The notes: generated by a model not told the origin, from the sequence alone. DNA of 64,000 nucleotides from Parapedobacter defluvii (GCF_014642075.1 NZ_BMIK01000003.1:1-64000), one strand, 5' to 3'. Shown: positions 8,150 to 17,491, counted from the stretch's first letter. Numbers and translations are program-made.

Positions 8150-9133
8150 ATGAAGAATGTACATCGTCCCACGGCCACCTTTTCCGCACTGTTATTGATT
8201 GGTTCAGGGCTATTTGTCTGGACTGCGGTGCTATTGGCCCGCTTCTGGTACGCTGAATTTGCAACGAGGTATACAGACAATGTCGTGTCCATCAAAATCG
8301 GACAGGCCATCGCTTCTGTTATCTTTCTCAGCATCGTATGCGCGTTACTTTTAACTTCGTTGTGGCTCGTCAGTGTGGTAAGCGGTTGGCGGCCCTCCAT
8401 ATCGTATCCGCCGATAGTAGGAGAAGCCTACCGGGGAGCAGATAAGCTGATTGGTCTCCGCGGTAAAGACAGCATTGGGTTTCATTTGCTGTTAGCCGGA
8501 TGTCTCGGATCGTTTTGGATATTTTTCCTGCAAGATTCGCTGTGGATAACCATAAGCTGGAGCCTCTTACTCCCGGCATTAGCAGCTGTTGTACCCTATA
8601 CACCCGAAAGCCGGTATTATCCAAGAATGCTACTTTGCTGCTGTGTATTGATGATGATGGCAGGCATGAAAGCCCAGGTACTGTACGGCGGTTCGCTGCT
8701 ATATTTCTTTTCCGCTTTTTGGCTTTCCATGCTGATTACCCTCCCTGCTGTACTGACAATCGTCTGGATCAAAGTATCCACCACCGGCGAGCGTCACTGG
8801 CATTGGCGCCTGCTCCTCTCCCTTCCTGTGGGCTGTTTTATTGCCTTCTTCTATGCGGGGCCGATACTGGCGTTTTTCAACGTACATCTCGATCCGCAAC
8901 AAACAAGCCGGGTATATCCCGCGGTGGTGACGCAGAAATGCGCCCCCCACGAAGCACCATTATTGCGTGTGGAGGTGATCTATGAAGGCAAAAAAGCCGA
9001 ACACCTCATTGACTTCCGCCCGGAAGTGTTCGAAAACAGTGTGGATGGCGACACGGTCGACGTACGGATTTATAACGGCTACTTCGGCTGGCCATGGTTT
9101 AAAGCAGCACAGGACGAACCATTGCGACATTAA
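8150..9133 (+). CDS. Polytopic membrane protein of unknown function
   Basis: The 327-aa product has about six or seven hydrophobic segments (residues about 10-30, 50-78, 112-150, 158-178, 184-207, 222-245). A soluble, probably extracytoplasmic, C-terminus of about 80 residues is beta-rich (RVYPAVVTQK, LRVEVIYEGKK, DVRIYNGYFGW). I do not recognise a family. The ATG at 8150 is preceded by AAAAAAAGAGATCGGT, a plausible AG-rich ribosome-binding site. It is followed 27 bp later by the next gene on the same strand and is divergent from the LytTR-type regulator, which may control it. Confidence 0.7.
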   Translation: MKNVHRPTATFSALLLIGSGLFVWTAVLLARFWYAEFATRYTDNVVSIKIGQAIASVIFLSIVCALLLTSLWLVSVVSGWRPSISYPPIVGEAYRGADKLIGLRGKDSIGFHLLLAGCLGSFWIFFLQDSLWITISWSLLLPALAAVVPYTPESRYYPRMLLCCCVLMMMAGMKAQVLYGGSLLYFFSAFWLSMLITLPAVLTIVWIKVSTTGERHWHWRLLLSLPVGCFIAFFYAGPILAFFNVHLDPQQTSRVYPAVVTQKCAPHEAPLLRVEVIYEGKKAEHLIDFRPEVFENSVDGDTVDVRIYNGYFGWPWFKAAQDEPLRH

Positions 9134-9160
9134 TGACCTTTGCACTTAGCCACTTGGAGC

Positions 9161-10324
9161 ATGGAAATCACCGAAAGCCATATCAAGGAACTCCGGCAGT
9201 TCGTTTACGGACTGGCAACAACACCATTCCATCCATTGGCCCCGCATCATCTCCATCGCCTCAACGAGTGGATAGCCAACGGCAAACAGGCGTTGATGCA
9301 CACCATTGCTCATCTCGCGGCATCGCCCGTACACGAAGGCAGGGCCGATGAACAGCTCGTTGCTTGTCTCCTGGCCGTTGTCAATTTGGCCAACCGCACC
9401 TACCACACGATGCAGAATCAACAGGCAGGCCATCCCCAGCAACAGCAATTGCTCGCTTTGGTACTTTCCGGCATGCACGAACTGATCGACTACGCCGAAT
9501 TTGAATGCGGAGGCCAATTCCCGAAAGCGATCCCCATACCCACGAGCCTATTCCTTTCCCGGAAAAACAACATCCAGCGCAGATCCGATGCGGCCCTCCG
9601 TGCACTGGCCGGAAAGGATGTCTCCCCCGGCCTACTGGATGTACTCACCCGCTACCTCTCGGAGTTCCCCCTGCGCACGGGTATGACCTTCGCCCAAGAA
9701 GCCTATCACCGGAAATTGTGCAACAGTATCTGTTCATGGCTTACCGACAATACAGACGAAAGCGACGAATCCATCCTCCACCGGTTGCTGTGCTATTTCA
9801 ATTTCAACCGCATGGACTACTTTGACCATCTGCGTCAGCAATTTCAACAGTTGGTATTATCACCCGAAAGCTATGAAGTGCGCCTCACCGCGCTCCGGGA
9901 AGCATCCATCTTCCGGAAAACGCTGCTGCATGGCGTTAAATGGGCTTACGACCCCGGCCGTCCCGAAACCGTTTACCAGCATGCCAACACGCTGTTGGAA
10001 AATGTCATCGAGCAGGTCGAAAACGAACAGCGCACAATTGCCAAACCAACTACCGACTACCTGCAATTCACATTTGACCAGGGGGCCTGGTCGGTATTGC
10101 TGGATATATTAATGGAAAAAAAGCACTTCGGCGAGAAAACCAGTCGCCGCAAGGTAGCCTATTTCCTAGCCGGGCATTTCCGCACGGAACAAAACATGCC
10201 CCTCAACCCGGAAGTGCTCCGTCGATCCGACTACCCCCATTCCAGCAAAGATATTGCCGCCCTGGCTGCCTTTGCCGAGGAATGCCTCGATTGGCTCAAG
10301 GCCAACCACCCGCATCTCTTCTAA
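9161..10324 (+). CDS. Hypothetical cytoplasmic protein
   Basis: The start is set at ATG 9161, directly after CTTGGAGC, which provides a GGAG ribosome-binding site; a TTG at 9140 would add only seven unlikely residues. The 387-aa product has no signal or membrane segment and appears largely alpha-helical. Recognisable stretches are FNFNRMDYFDHLRQQF and QGAWSVLLDILMEKKHFGEK followed by a C-terminal helix. The layout loosely recalls RteC-type regulators of Bacteroides conjugative elements, but I could not find enough matching residues to assign it. It forms a likely two-gene operon with the preceding membrane protein. Confidence 0.6.
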   Translation: MEITESHIKELRQFVYGLATTPFHPLAPHHLHRLNEWIANGKQALMHTIAHLAASPVHEGRADEQLVACLLAVVNLANRTYHTMQNQQAGHPQQQQLLALVLSGMHELIDYAEFECGGQFPKAIPIPTSLFLSRKNNIQRRSDAALRALAGKDVSPGLLDVLTRYLSEFPLRTGMTFAQEAYHRKLCNSICSWLTDNTDESDESILHRLLCYFNFNRMDYFDHLRQQFQQLVLSPESYEVRLTALREASIFRKTLLHGVKWAYDPGRPETVYQHANTLLENVIEQVENEQRTIAKPTTDYLQFTFDQGAWSVLLDILMEKKHFGEKTSRRKVAYFLAGHFRTEQNMPLNPEVLRRSDYPHSSKDIAALAAFAEECLDWLKANHPHLF

Positions 10325-10375
10325 TTTCCAGCACCTCATTTTTCCAACTTTTTTGCCAACGCATTGGAAAGGAAT

Positions 10376-10391
10376 GCCCGCTTTTGCGGGC
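10376..10391 (+). terminator. GCCCGC-TTTT-GCGGGC hairpin
   Basis: A perfect 6-bp stem with a TTTT loop lies 52 bp after the end of the hypothetical gene and before the MauE gene. The T-run is missing on either side, so termination may be weak. Confidence 0.45.
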
Positions 10392-10445
10392 TATACTTGC
10401 AATGACAGGACAACAAATTATAGAAAAAAATAAAAGAGTCAGAAG

Positions 10446-10916
10446 ATGAAAACAGAAAAAAACATACGATCCATCGCTTACGCCTTCACCGCCCTCTGGG
10501 GCTATGCAGGCACCGTCAAACTCATTAGTTGGACACAGAGTCGGGCGGAGATGCACAAACAGCCTTTCCCAGAGACGGTGGCAGACGTCTTCTTCTGGGC
10601 TATTCCGTTACTGGAACTGGGCATTGTGGTACTGCTCCTCGTTCCCAAACTGCGGCTGTGGGGCCTGCGTGCCTCACTGGCGCTGATCACGGTGTTTACC
10701 TTATACCTTGCCCTCGTACTGGGCAGGGCTTTCGGCTCCATACCCTGTGCCTGCGGAGGCATCCTCAGCGGCATGGGGCATGCGGCACATCTCGTATTCA
10801 ACAGCTTTTTTGTCATCCTAGGATGCATCGCGATGGTATTGGCCCGTAAAGGCCGGCACGGGGATATCGCGAACCCCGGTGTCCGCAGGAAGGAGGGTAG
10901 GGTTTTCAGTGGATGA
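10446..10916 (+). CDS. MauE/DoxX-family redox-associated membrane protein
   Basis: The 156-aa product has four membrane helices and the motif GSIPCACGGILSGMGHAAH. A Cys-Ala-Cys-Gly-Gly with a following His near the third/fourth helix is characteristic of MauE-like proteins in Bacteroidota. The family is linked to disulfide handling in the periplasm, usually beside TlpA or thioredoxin-like partners. The ATG at 10446 follows an AGAGTCAGAAG purine-rich stretch. It is followed by a DUF6520 gene and is convergent with a TlpA-SusC-SusD operon, a recurring association in this phylum, so a role in redox folding of exported Cys-containing proteins is likely (inference). Confidence 0.85.
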   Translation: MKTEKNIRSIAYAFTALWGYAGTVKLISWTQSRAEMHKQPFPETVADVFFWAIPLLELGIVVLLLVPKLRLWGLRASLALITVFTLYLALVLGRAFGSIPCACGGILSGMGHAAHLVFNSFFVILGCIAMVLARKGRHGDIANPGVRRKEGRVFSG

Positions 10917-11063
10917 GCCAGCCGAGCAGGGAGCCAGCCTCCCCTGCGATCGTCAAACGGAGTATCCCGGCAGCTGTGGGCAAGAGGGGCAGCACGCCGG
11001 CAGGTCAAGTGCACGGACCTGTGTAAATCATGCACACGTAAACGTTTTTAATACTTTTCAGTT

Positions 11064-11438
11064 ATGATAAAGTTATTTAAAAATAAGGTTGATTTCACCG
11101 GCGTAGCCGTGTTGCTGATGGCGTTTTTCGTAGCTGTAGGTTTCAAAGCTGCAGAACGTTACCAAGGGCCTGATTGGTATGCCGTTACGGTAACTGATCC
11201 GTCACAGCCCAATAGCGAGGCTTTTCAGCAAATCCAGGGGTTATATCCAGGTGGAACACCTACCACTCCTTGTGACCAACCTACCGCAGACACCGTTTGC
11301 GCGGTTCAACTCACACTCGGAGAGGATGAGAGCCTGACATTTCGCGTCACGATCCAAGCCGTGAGGGATATGATCGACGATGACAATGCAGACATCTCGA
11401 TAGGTTCCAAGTTGTATAAACCAGAAGACGAGGATTAA
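11064..11438 (+). CDS. DUF6520-family small exported protein
   Basis: The 124-aa product has an N-terminal signal or anchor (GVAVLLMAFFVAVGFKA) followed by a small acidic domain. It has a paired-Cys block, TPCDQPTADTVCAVQLTL, which fits the spaced two-Cys pattern of DUF6520 proteins. Such genes usually sit next to MauE, as here (147 bp downstream). The two Cys could be substrates for the MauE/TlpA redox pair. Molecular function is unknown. Confidence 0.7.
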   Translation: MIKLFKNKVDFTGVAVLLMAFFVAVGFKAAERYQGPDWYAVTVTDPSQPNSEAFQQIQGLYPGGTPTTPCDQPTADTVCAVQLTLGEDESLTFRVTIQAVRDMIDDDNADISIGSKLYKPEDED

Positions 11439-11475
11439 GTTCTGTATGATTGTTTTATCGGGCTGGTACCATCGA

Positions 11476-11510
11476 TTAGCCCCGCACTTTTTCTAAAGTT
11501 GCGGGGCTAA
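11476..11510. terminator. Bidirectional intrinsic terminator
   Basis: TTAGCCCCGCA (11476-11486) and TGCGGGGCTAA (11500-11510) form a perfect 11-bp stem followed by TTTT on the plus strand. It lies between the convergent ends of the DUF6520 gene and the SusD gene and can serve both. Confidence 0.85.
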
Positions 11511-11513
11511 TTT

Positions 11514-12893
11514 TCATCGAGCATTCTGGATAAGCCCACTTAAATCCACTTCATTGTCCGGTATGGGCCATACCCACCTAGGGTCATTGGGTGGCAATTC
11601 ATAACGCTGACCATCAATGACACGGACCACCGTCCTGGCCAACCGGGGTTCTTTATTCAGGCGACGAAGGTCCTCCCACCGTGTTCCCCGCATAAACAGT
11701 TCCTTCCTCCGCTCAAGCAATATGATATCCAACGCTTCCTCAGCGTTAGAAGCGGTTAATGGTACAAATTGATTCCGGTCGTAACGATGGGCAAGAAGTT
11801 CGTTGAGATCTTCCATCGCCGCGGGCACATCTCCCGATCTCGCGCGGCATTCCGCCCGCATGAGCCACAATTCACTGCTTGTAAGTCCCGAAAAATAACC
11901 TGCGCTGCCCAGGTAAGAGCCCTTAAACAGTACACGACCATCGTCGTTGTCATAAAAATATGCGCTGCGACGCAGATCCTCCGGCGAATATGACTTTAAA
12001 AGGACGGAATCCGCATTAAATCTTCCGGTCGCAAGTAACGTCAGCGAAGTGGGGCGAGAATAAAACAGTACCTCCGGATTATTCTGACCATAATCCGCCG
12101 GAAAGGGATACCTGGCTGCGGTATCCACTTCGTTGAAATCGACCAACTCACCCCCTGATTCCAACCCGATGCTAACATAGTGTTCCACATTTTCATAACT
12201 ACCCCTTTGCAGAAAAACCCTTCCCAAGAGCACGCAAGCGGCCGCTTTCGATGGTCGATGCTTGTTTGCCGCCGTATGGGGCAATAAGTTTATTGCGGTC
12301 TCCAAATCGCTAACGATTTGACGATAAGTTGCCTCAAGCGATCCCCTAGTACTCGGTGTGGAGACATCGTAGTCCAACCGCAAAGGAATTCCCAGATCGG
12401 CGTTAGCGGAAACAGGATCATAAGGCTTGCAGAAAAGCTGCACCAAATGATAAAAATTCAATGCCCGGAAAAATAAAGCACTGCCGATAACGTTGTCCCA
12501 TGCTTGCCGTTCAGAGGGTTCGGGTGTGATATCCCGCACGCCAAGTGCCATGTTTGCATATAATATCCGCTGATAGGCTTGGTTCCAATCCTGTACCTCC
12601 GCGCCTTCGTAAACTTCTTTCGCCCAAACGTAGCCATTACGCTGGAAAGGTTGTGAAAGCGTAGACAGCCTGCCGTCAAGCAGGTAATACTCATCGGAGC
12701 CTATCAATGCCAGGCCCACGGAAGATGCCTCGTTCATTACCAATTGATAATCCAATATCGCCTGATAATCGGCTATTGTGGCCGGAACAACCTGTTTGGC
12801 GTCCTGTTTTATATTTAGAAAAGTCTTCCCGCATGAAAGCAGGCAGACAAGCGGCAATAAAGCCACTATGCTCCAGTTTATCGATTTCTTCAT
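11514..12893 (-). CDS. SusD/RagB-family outer-membrane lipoprotein
   Basis: The 459-aa protein has a lipoprotein signal (LLPLVCLLSCGK) and the SusD layout. An N-terminal TPR-containing part includes YQRILYANMAL and ALFFRALNFYHLVQLF, and the C-terminal part has LWLMRAECRARSGD, IILLERRKELFMRGTRWEDL and the WPIPDNEVD end motif. SusD proteins form the lid over a SusC TonB-dependent transporter and capture the ligand at the surface. It lies 22 bp downstream of SusC in the same operon. The TlpA gene upstream suggests a peptide- or Cys-linked substrate rather than a simple glycan; this is inference. Confidence 0.95.
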   Translation of the reverse strand: MKKSINWSIVALLPLVCLLSCGKTFLNIKQDAKQVVPATIADYQAILDYQLVMNEASSVGLALIGSDEYYLLDGRLSTLSQPFQRNGYVWAKEVYEGAEVQDWNQAYQRILYANMALGVRDITPEPSERQAWDNVIGSALFFRALNFYHLVQLFCKPYDPVSANADLGIPLRLDYDVSTPSTRGSLEATYRQIVSDLETAINLLPHTAANKHRPSKAAACVLLGRVFLQRGSYENVEHYVSIGLESGGELVDFNEVDTAARYPFPADYGQNNPEVLFYSRPTSLTLLATGRFNADSVLLKSYSPEDLRRSAYFYDNDDGRVLFKGSYLGSAGYFSGLTSSELWLMRAECRARSGDVPAAMEDLNELLAHRYDRNQFVPLTASNAEEALDIILLERRKELFMRGTRWEDLRRLNKEPRLARTVVRVIDGQRYELPPNDPRWVWPIPDNEVDLSGLIQNAR

Positions 12894-12915
12894 ATGTAAT
12901 CAGCGTTAGAAATAG

Positions 12916-15900
12916 CTAAATAGTCAGTTGAAGCCCCAATGCGACCGTACGCGGCGCCGGAAACTCCGCATCCGCAAAATCGGGGTCTATGCCGTCCCGG
13001 TTGGCTTTCCATAAAACACCCAGGTTACGGGCATAAGCATAAAACCTGATACGCTGAAAAGGAATGCCTAAACGCCGTGCGTCCAGCGTGTAAGAGAGAC
13101 TGACATCCTGCAACCGGATGAGATCCCCGCTTGATATAAGCGCCTGTGTATACCGATAGGCATATGATCCGGCCAATGTATTTGCGCCGGCCCCAGTAGG
13201 CACGTTGGTATGTTTTTCGTCCCCCGGTTGCTGCCAGCGTTTGAAATAATCCATATGATAATCCACCGCCCCGTGGGTTTCATATTCCCTGCCCGGAAAC
13301 ATCGACCCCCTCCGGAAAACATACCCCGCTTTCCAGCTGATCAGTGCGCTTAATGAAATGCCCCGCCAACTGAAATCATTCCGAATGGATCCGTGATAAG
13401 GAGGAACACTTACCCCGGCTACCAGCAATTGATCCGGCGTAAATGCATCCCAATAAGCCCTGTAGTCCGTGCTTTGCTCATCACCCACGTATATTACGGG
13501 CAATCCGGAATTATGGTCAAGTCCATGCCATGGCTGTGCGTAGACGACATCCCTGCTCCGGCCGATGACCGGCGGTGTGGTGGAAGGATTAAAGTAGCTC
13601 CCGAGTTCCAGCGTCTCATTGGTATTGTAGTGCGTGATTTCATTACGCACATAGTTGGCTAAAACCGTAGTCTGCCATGAAAACGCACCCTGGACGTTAA
13701 CGGACGTCAACTGGAAATCCAATCCGTGGGTCTGGAGGTTCGCATAGTTGATCAGGTTCGTGTTGCTGGCCAGTCCCCCGGTGATAATCCCTGTGCTTGG
13801 AGCCAGGTAATCGGCACCGATCAGGTCACTGGCATATTTGATGTAGTAATCAGCGCTTCCGCTGAACCGTTTATTCTTGGTCGAAAAATCCAGTCCGATA
13901 TTCAGCGTATTCACCTGCTCCCAGCGGAGTGACGGATTGCCCGCGCTACTGATCCATGCATTCTGCAGACCTGTAATCCAATCGGGCCCGGCGTGGAAAA
14001 TCGTAGGATATGTGCTCACCCGTTTGTTGATGTTGCCGGCGCTGCCATAGGTTACCCGCCAACGTAAATAGGGAATTAGCTCAAACCGATAAAACCCTTC
14101 TTTACTGGTCTCCCAGCTGAAACCTGCCGACCACAATGGCGTCCCTTTTTGGTTTGTCTTAACGCCGAACAGGTTACTGCCATCCCAGCGAGCCGATGCG
14201 GATAGGATATAACGTTGGCCATAACCATAACTCATGTTCGCGAAATATGACAGATAGCGATCGGTGTACCGATTCCGTGCAACCGAAGGGGGACTCACCC
14301 GCGCCCGTCCGATGGGTCTGATTTCATAATTCTGCGTATAGTTATAGTTTGCCGACCCCGTCAGGAGCTCGCTATCGTAGTTATAAATCGTATAACCAGG
14401 ATACTGCTCCTGAACACGTTGCCTGGCTTCGCCTCCCAATAATGCAACCAGTTCATGTACGCCACCGAATTCACGCCGGTAATTCAACTGCCCTCTTCCG
14501 GAATGCGAAGTGGTCGGAACTTCAGAGCCGCCCACCAATATTCCCCCGTGCGGGATGACTGTCGAACCGTTCGGTTGTGTAAACCGGTTAACCAAATTTC
14601 TTACATAGTAACTCTCCGGATCGTAGTAACTTGTACTACGGCCATTGTCCTGCACATATTGGTAGCTGGCCTCAACGGAAAAACCGATCTTCGTATTGAA
14701 GCGCAATCGGCCGTTCAGCCTCAGCTGGTTGGCAAGGGAACTATGGTCGGCAAGCCGTATTTCATCCAATGGCCGGTACTGCCAATCCAACAACCCACTT
14801 GCTGACTCTGATTCGGCATATGGCAATCGGTATTCATGTATGATGGGAAGCGGTGCCCCGTTTTCATCTGCCAATCGGATATAGGGCGACAGGTAGACTG
14901 CCCCTCCTCCGCGCAGGTTACTTAGTGTAAGCCCATTATTGGTACCGGTTGATTGGGTATACCACCCCCCGACGCTTAGTTCCAGTTCTTCTATTGGCTT
15001 GAAGGTGTTTTGCAGGCTTAGGTTTAGCCTGCTGTTGCCATTTCCGATCACTTCAGACCGGTTTTTATCGTATCCGCTTGATAGGTAATAACTGTAATTT
15101 TCGCCGCCACCGCTCACATTCAATGCGTACTGTTGGTAAAGCGACTGCTGATAGAGATATCTCAGGGCTTCTTCCCTCACATCGGTATTGCGCAGGACGG
15201 TTTCCATTGAATAGAACTCTTCCTCGGATAGTTCTCCTTCATCACGCTTAATCAGGAGTTCGACGTATTCAGGAAAAGGTGATTGGTTTTCAGTCGGAAG
15301 ATAATGCCCCCCTTGCTTGTACTTTTCCTCTTCAATCTGCATCACCACATCGCTGGGAAGCCTGCGCTGGGAGTAGAAAAGATCCGGTTTATCCCCCACC
15401 GTCACGTTGCTGTTGAATGAGATATGGGACCGCCGGTTGTAATGTCCTTGTTTGGTCGTGATGACAATGACCCCGTTACCAGCGCGTGCTCCCCAAATAC
15501 TGGATGCGGCAGCGTCCTTAAGCACGGTCACGCTCTCGATGTCGTTCGGGTTGATGGCATTGATATCGCCTTCATAAGGGAAGTTATCCACCACGATAAG
15601 CGGTTCTTCGCTGGACTCGATGGTGGCCAACCCGCGCACACGGATATCTGAGGGAGACGTGCCGTTTGCCTGCGTAAACTGCACGCCGGAGGCAATGCCT
15701 TCCAAGCGTTGCAGAATGTTGCCGCCCACGGAACGGTTCAACACGCTGTTATCCACATGGGTGAAACTGCCCGTAACACGTTCCCTGGGCACCCGGTAGA
15801 ATCCGGTATTGACTTCCACTTCCTCCAGGGTGTTTTCAACGCGTTCCAGGATTATCAGAAGCGGCTGTGGCATACCCGGGGTGACGGGGATGCGCGTTTC

Positions 15901-16158
15901 CCGGAAGGACATATGTGTGATGATCAGGGTATCGTTGGCCGATGGCAGGGCGATGCGGAAATATCCATTGGCATCCGACACGGTCGTTCTCGCTGCTTTC
16001 TCCAGCCGGACCCCGGCCCCTTGGAGCATTTCTCCCGACTGAGCTCGGATCTCCCCTTCGAGCACCGTCTGTGCCGAAAGGGGCAGCCAGCATACTGAGA
16101 ATAGTATGATACAAAAGATGATTCTTAGGCTTTTCATATTTTGGAAAAGGTTTAGCAT
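12916..16158 (-). CDS. SusC/RagA-family TonB-linked outer-membrane transporter
   Basis: The 1080-aa protein has a signal peptide (IIFCIILFSVCWLPLSAQ), a carboxypeptidase-regulatory-like domain at about 30-110, a variant SusC signature (EEVEVNTGFYRVPRERVTGS) and the plug domain (SDIRVRGLATIES, IVVDNFPYEG, ESVTVLKDAAASSIWG). A 22-strand barrel would follow. No N-terminal STN domain is present, so it is not wired to an anti-sigma factor. The ATG overlaps the TlpA stop as TAATG, implying translational coupling; a second ATG at 16137 begins directly at the signal peptide and is also possible. It imports an unknown ligand with the SusD partner. Confidence 0.95.
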   Translation of the reverse strand: MLNLFQNMKSLRIIFCIILFSVCWLPLSAQTVLEGEIRAQSGEMLQGAGVRLEKAARTTVSDANGYFRIALPSANDTLIITHMSFRETRIPVTPGMPQPLLIILERVENTLEEVEVNTGFYRVPRERVTGSFTHVDNSVLNRSVGGNILQRLEGIASGVQFTQANGTSPSDIRVRGLATIESSEEPLIVVDNFPYEGDINAINPNDIESVTVLKDAAASSIWGARAGNGVIVITTKQGHYNRRSHISFNSNVTVGDKPDLFYSQRRLPSDVVMQIEEEKYKQGGHYLPTENQSPFPEYVELLIKRDEGELSEEEFYSMETVLRNTDVREEALRYLYQQSLYQQYALNVSGGGENYSYYLSSGYDKNRSEVIGNGNSRLNLSLQNTFKPIEELELSVGGWYTQSTGTNNGLTLSNLRGGGAVYLSPYIRLADENGAPLPIIHEYRLPYAESESASGLLDWQYRPLDEIRLADHSSLANQLRLNGRLRFNTKIGFSVEASYQYVQDNGRSTSYYDPESYYVRNLVNRFTQPNGSTVIPHGGILVGGSEVPTTSHSGRGQLNYRREFGGVHELVALLGGEARQRVQEQYPGYTIYNYDSELLTGSANYNYTQNYEIRPIGRARVSPPSVARNRYTDRYLSYFANMSYGYGQRYILSASARWDGSNLFGVKTNQKGTPLWSAGFSWETSKEGFYRFELIPYLRWRVTYGSAGNINKRVSTYPTIFHAGPDWITGLQNAWISSAGNPSLRWEQVNTLNIGLDFSTKNKRFSGSADYYIKYASDLIGADYLAPSTGIITGGLASNTNLINYANLQTHGLDFQLTSVNVQGAFSWQTTVLANYVRNEITHYNTNETLELGSYFNPSTTPPVIGRSRDVVYAQPWHGLDHNSGLPVIYVGDEQSTDYRAYWDAFTPDQLLVAGVSVPPYHGSIRNDFSWRGISLSALISWKAGYVFRRGSMFPGREYETHGAVDYHMDYFKRWQQPGDEKHTNVPTGAGANTLAGSYAYRYTQALISSGDLIRLQDVSLSYTLDARRLGIPFQRIRFYAYARNLGVLWKANRDGIDPDFADAEFPAPRTVALGLQLTI

Positions 16159-16817
16159 TAATTTTCTTCGACGGTTTCGGCTTCTTGATATCGTTTATCG
16201 AAATAGGTAAGCAGGTCATTCATCTCGATACCCAGGGGCCTGTTGGTGATTGCTTTCGCGACCAGCGCCCGGTCCACATCTTTGCTTTTAGGGATAGCAA
16301 TGAGCTTTCCGTCCTTGATCCAGACCTGCCCGAAACTTTTGTATGCATAAAACAATCTATTGATGGTGGTATCTGCCCGGTTACCCAGCGCTATCGGAAA
16401 CTGCCAGCCCTTTCGCTGTGCGAACGGCAGCGCACTCGGATTGTCGCCATACAGGTGAACCGCGATGACGGCCACTTCCCTCGGAAATACCTTCTGCAAC
16501 GTATCCCATTTATCAAGTGATATGATACAGGCTGTACAGGCCGTGTTCCAAAAATCCAGCACCAAAAGCTGGTTTTTAAAGGATTCCATTTTTATGGTAG
16601 GACTGCCCCAGGGATGGTTTGCCACCCGGAGTTCCAAATTCCAGAATGCTTCCGGCAGGCTATCGCCGATTACAACACCCCCTTCTGGTATGGAAAGACG
16701 GACTGCGGACTGCTCAACACGGGCTTTGAGAATCGAATCCCGGCGAGCCTCTTTGCCGTGCGAATCGCCCTGCGCCCGCAGATGATTACCACAAAACAGA
16801 ATTAATAACATGACCAT
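16158..16817 (-). CDS. TlpA-like periplasmic thioredoxin-fold protein
   Basis: With the start at ATG 16817 the product is 219 aa and opens with a signal peptide (MVMLLILFCGNHLRAQG). The thioredoxin core has FWNTACTACIISLDKW, a Cys-x-x-Cys active site, then a VAVIAVHLYG strand and the FGQVWIKDGKL region. TlpA-like proteins reduce or isomerise disulfides in the periplasm. The frame stays open 155 codons further upstream, to 17282. That extension lacks a signal at its N-terminus, contains the 11-bp repeat array, and would bury the hydrophobic signal internally, so I reject it as coding. First gene of a TlpA-SusC-SusD operon. Confidence 0.85.
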   Translation of the reverse strand: MVMLLILFCGNHLRAQGDSHGKEARRDSILKARVEQSAVRLSIPEGGVVIGDSLPEAFWNLELRVANHPWGSPTIKMESFKNQLLVLDFWNTACTACIISLDKWDTLQKVFPREVAVIAVHLYGDNPSALPFAQRKGWQFPIALGNRADTTINRLFYAYKSFGQVWIKDGKLIAIPKSKDVDRALVAKAITNRPLGIEMNDLLTYFDKRYQEAETVEEN

Positions 16818-16880
16818 TCCCAAAGCGAGGCCCAGCCCACTACGGGCTGGAGCCTTCGCATGGGTCCAAACACATGTTTC

Positions 16881-16962
16881 TTCAAAATTTCTTCGACAGG
16901 TGTTCGACTGCTGTTCGAGACTTGTTCGACAATCCTTCGAGAGCGCTTCGACAAATGTTCGA
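16881..16962. repeat. Array of 11-bp repeats (TTCGA + 6 variable bases)
   Basis: TTCGA begins at 16892, 16903, 16914, 16925, 16936, 16947 and 16958, each exactly 11 bp apart. A degenerate unit (TTCAA) at 16881 is in the same phase. The six bases between cores vary (for example CAGGTG, CTGCTG, GACTTG, CAATCC). The array ends 64 bp upstream of the TlpA start. A period of about one helical turn would place every core on one face of the helix, which would suit cooperative protein binding; function is unknown. Confidence 0.9.
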
Positions 16963-17491
16963 CCTTCTCCCGACTTTCTCCTGACCTTGTTCTCCCATCT
17001 CGCATGCTGTGCGCGGGGCGTATGCGTGCTGTACCTGTGGTTTTCCCACATACGGGCCGCATACACCCCGATAGATTCACGGGATATGTCAGGAGAAAGG
17101 CAGAAAAAAGCACGAAGAAAGGCGGGACACGTTTGCGAGTTTCCTGCATAAGTATTCCGCTTATCCGGTACATATTGTGGGTGTATACGGTTAATAAGTT
17201 TTGTTTGCTTGAGGCAATACAGGCCCCCTAAGCGTAAATTTTGCTTCATTTTTATGCGATTTGTTAAGATTTGGGTTTGCAAATCCGTTTTGGCATTTAG
17301 CCAACCGAAAGGTAGGGAGTGACGTTAGATGGGGTTGCGTGGTTTCAGTGGGAATAACCGCTCAAAGGCCGTAAGCGATGCCTTGCCATATTTCGGTAAA
17401 GGGTAGGTGTACTGCATATCTTTTTATCAGTTGGTTAAACTCTTTGATTGCAGCGAGAGGAGGAATAAAAAAGCGGGCCTCTGCTCACTAC

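Noticed and set aside
9161-10324. RteC-type conjugative-element regulator
   Set aside because: Only general helical layout and one aromatic stretch agree; no mobilisation or integrase gene is nearby.
16881-16962. CRISPR array
   Set aside because: Units are only 11 bp with a 5-bp core; CRISPR repeats and spacers are each over 20 bp and no cas genes are present.
16818-17282. N-terminal extension of the TlpA protein
   Set aside because: It would bury a clear signal peptide at residue 156, contains the repeat array, and shows no domain.
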